Origin: Cutibacterium modestum | GTDB taxonomy: Bacteria; Actinomycetota; Actinomycetes; Propionibacteriales; Propionibacteriaceae | NCBI RefSeq assembly: GCF_008326345.1 | Contig: NZ_BJEN01000001.1 | Span: forward strand, 682,001-746,000 | Direction of reading: 5' to 3' | DNA: 64,000 nucleotides | In this document: positions 62,684 through 64,000 of the stretch, piece by piece | How the letters are laid out: every line of letters begins with the position of its first letter | Position numbering within the stretch: the first letter of the stretch is position 1 | Notes under the pieces: model-generated | Databases searched by the model: none | The model's input: only the letters and a program-made list of their open reading frames with translations | Told to the model about the DNA's origin: nothing | Program-made: the position numbers and the translations under genes

Positions 62684-63001
62684 TCATATCCGGACACGTA
62701 GCCGTTGCCAGTTGCGCTCCCACACGATGGGGTCGGGCGCATGGTCACGAAGCATCGCCGTTCCTCCACCAAGCCCCTCCTCGTCCCAGTGCTGACGAGC
62801 GTGAGCCACAAGGTGTTCGGGCAGAGTCCCTCGAACACTCGTCACCCGCCACCAGTCCACTTCCTGACCCTCACGCGCCATGATCGTGCCGACTCGACGC
62901 GGCGACGTGCCCACGAGCTCGGCAATGTCAGAATACGACACGACCGTACCGGCGGGCAGAGCTTCTACCGCCGCAAGCACGTCATCTACCGTCGTGGGCA
63001 T
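62684..63001 (-). CDS. Alkyltransferase-like (ATL) DNA repair protein
   Basis: Small protein of 105 residues related to the DNA-binding half of O6-methylguanine methyltransferases. YSDIAELVGTSPRRVGTIM is the helix-turn-helix with the Arg finger. The active-site PCHR is replaced by DWWRVTS, with Trp at the cysteine position, as in ATL proteins that flag alkylated guanine for nucleotide excision repair instead of repairing it. GGAG stands five bases before the ATG at 63001. Divergent from guaB1. Confidence 0.88.
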   Translation of the reverse strand: MPTTVDDVLAAVEALPAGTVVSYSDIAELVGTSPRRVGTIMAREGQEVDWWRVTSVRGTLPEHLVAHARQHWDEEGLGGGTAMLRDHAPDPIVWERNWQRLRVRI

Positions 63002-63030
63002 GGCTCCAGTGTGCCGCGTCGCGCGCAGAC

Positions 63031-63059
63031 ATGACCCACCGGTGGTGACGTGGGACAAT
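63031..63059 (+). promoter_or_regulatory. Promoter of guaB1, leaderless type
   Basis: -35 ATGACC (63031-63036), 17-bp spacer, -10 GACAAT (63054-63059). The GTG start at 63066 follows after six bases. Confidence 0.5.
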
Positions 63060-63065
63060 AGCCAC

Positions 63066-64000
63066 GTGCGTTTTCTCAACGAGCAGCCAAACTACGACCT
63101 GACGTATAACGACGTTTTCATGGCACCAAACCGTTCCTCGGTGGGGTCCCGCATGAACGTCGATCTCACGTCAACGGATGGGTTAGGTACTCCCCTGCCC
63201 CTCGTGGTGGCCAATATGACCGCAATTTCCGGACGTCGCATGGCGGAGACCATCGCCAGGCGCGGAGGTACCGCAATTCTGCCCCAGGATATCCCAGCGG
63301 ACTTCGTCGCTCAGTCCATTCGGCGCGTCAAGGACGCCCATACTCGATTCGACACCCCGGTCACCGTCGATCCGACGACGACTGTGGGCGAGGCCATGAA
63401 CTTGCTTAACAAACGCGCCCACGGCGTCGTTCTTGTCATTGAGGATCATCGCCCGGTCGGTTTGGTCTCCCCCGCTGAGGCTGAAGGCGTGGACCGATTC
63501 GCTCAATGCCATGAGGTCATGACAACCGACCTCACCCTGGTCGGTCCTCAGGCAAGCCCAGATGATGTTTTCCAGGCCCTCGCCGAACGTCACCAGAAGG
63601 TCGCGGTAGCTATAGACGAGCACGGCATCCTCGTCGGCATCATGACGTCGCGAGGTGCTTTACGCACTGAAATCTATCGTCCTGCTGTGGATCCGGACGG
63701 ACGCCTCATGATCGGCACTGCAATTGGCATTAACGGTGACGTCGCGGGACGCGCTCGTAACTCTCTGGAGTCTGGTTCGGACGTGCTCGTCATGGACACC
63801 GCCCATGGCCACCAGGACCAGATGATCCGTGCTATCGGGATCGCCGACGAGGTCCGCACAGCGTTTGAAACAAAGACCGGCCGACGGGTTCCCATTGTCG
63901 CCGGCAATATCGTTACCCGAAGCGGCACTCTCGACCTGCTGGAGGCGGGCGCAGATATCGTCAAGGTCGGCGTTGGACCGGGCGCAATGTGCACCACTCG
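63066..64000 (+). CDS. guaB1: IMP dehydrogenase-related protein GuaB1, 5' part
   Basis: Member of the IMP dehydrogenase/GMP reductase family of the actinobacterial GuaB1 group, reported to act as GMP reductase in mycobacteria. The open frame starts at GTG 63066 and is uncut to the window edge (about 311 codons; the full protein is near 480). It begins [20 protein letters not shown]; two CBS domains lie at about 95-205 ([38 protein letters not shown]). [14 protein letters not shown] and [13 protein letters not shown] follow; the last holds the catalytic-loop Cys. No stop codon occurs in this frame, so it has no closed end here. Confidence 0.9.
   Translation, partial: MRFLNEQPNYDLTYNDVFMAPNRSSVGSRMNVDLTSTDGLGTPLPLVVANMTAISGRRMAETIARRGGTAILPQDIPADFVAQSIRRVKDAHTRFDTPVTVDPTTTVGEAMNLLNKRAHGVVLVIEDHRPVGLVSPAEAEGVDRFAQCHEVMTTDLTLVGPQASPDDVFQALAERHQKVAVAIDEHGILVGIMTSRGALRTEIYRPAVDPDGRLMIGTAIGINGDVAGRARNSLESGSDVLVMDTAHGHQDQMIRAIGIADEVRTAFETKTGRRVPIVAGNIVTRSGTLDLLEAGADIVKVGVGPGAMCTT

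Noticed and set aside
1-64000. tRNA, rRNA, CRISPR arrays, prophage genes, replication origin.
   Set aside because: Scanning both strands by eye showed no tRNA T-loop and acceptor pattern, no repeat-spacer array, no phage structural gene and no DnaA box cluster.

Overview
The window reads as chromosomal DNA of a high-GC Gram-positive actinobacterium. It has MraZ, Wag31/DivIVA and SepF without FtsA, an actinobacterial ctaE-qcrCAB respiratory cluster, and many genes whose -10 box sits 6-7 nt before the start codon (leaderless transcripts). The gene set and sequence character suggest Propionibacteriaceae, most probably a Cutibacterium species; this is inference, because no database was searched. 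Gene order largely follows the Mycobacterium tuberculosis region from wag31 to qcrB, with lineage-specific insertions.

Region 1 (1-19.4 kb, all minus strand) is the division and cell wall (dcw) operon: mraZ, rsmH, an ftsL-like gene, ftsI, murE, murF, mraY, murD, ftsW, murG, murC, ftsQ, ftsZ, a YfiH-family gene, sepF, yggT, wag31, a DksA/TraR zinc-finger gene and the start of lspA. Most junctions are 4-nt stop/start overlaps. Four 10-bp-spaced TGGAG boxes lie on the promoter upstream of mraZ. Region 2 (19.6-24.5 kb) runs the other way: moxR, a DUF58 gene and a membrane transglutaminase, then a convergent DUF3040 gene. Region 3 (24.6-29.2 kb) is the glycine cleavage operon gcvT-gcvH-gcvP; a perfect inverted repeat encloses the gcvT start codon.

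Region 4 (29.2-33.8 kb) is a decaying accessory locus for gluconate: two paralogous GntR/FCD regulators, a broken ISL3-type transposase between them, gntK, and a gntP permease split by one frameshift. Region 5 (33.8-44.9 kb) holds hsp20 with three HspR-type sites, a hydrolase, an oxidoreductase-like protein, HelR-type helicase, metF, a polyprenyl synthase, a secreted RNase with its barstar inhibitor, a PknL-like kinase, a DMT transporter and a metallo-hydrolase. Region 6 (44.9-53.8 kb) has class II DAHP synthase, two PlsC-type acyltransferases (one frameshifted), a ROK glucokinase, an NlpC/P60 hydrolase, an exonuclease/GIY-YIG fusion, an apparently inactive rhomboid and a cyclophilin.

Region 7 (53.9-58.1 kb) has a long Ala/Pro/Glu-rich membrane-anchored protein, a small helix-turn-helix protein coupled to an orphan prepilin peptidase, a doubly frameshifted trpD and a degenerate receiver protein. 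Region 8 (58.4-64 kb) encodes cytochrome oxidase subunit III and the cytochrome bc1 complex, an alkyltransferase-like repair protein, and the 5' part of guaB1, cut by the window edge. No rRNA, tRNA, CRISPR array, prophage or replication origin was recognised. I see no wholly new multi-gene system. The best leads are the gcvT start-codon dyad, the phased HspR-site array, the secreted RNase-barstar pair, the pseudo-rhomboid and the HTH-prepilin peptidase pair.
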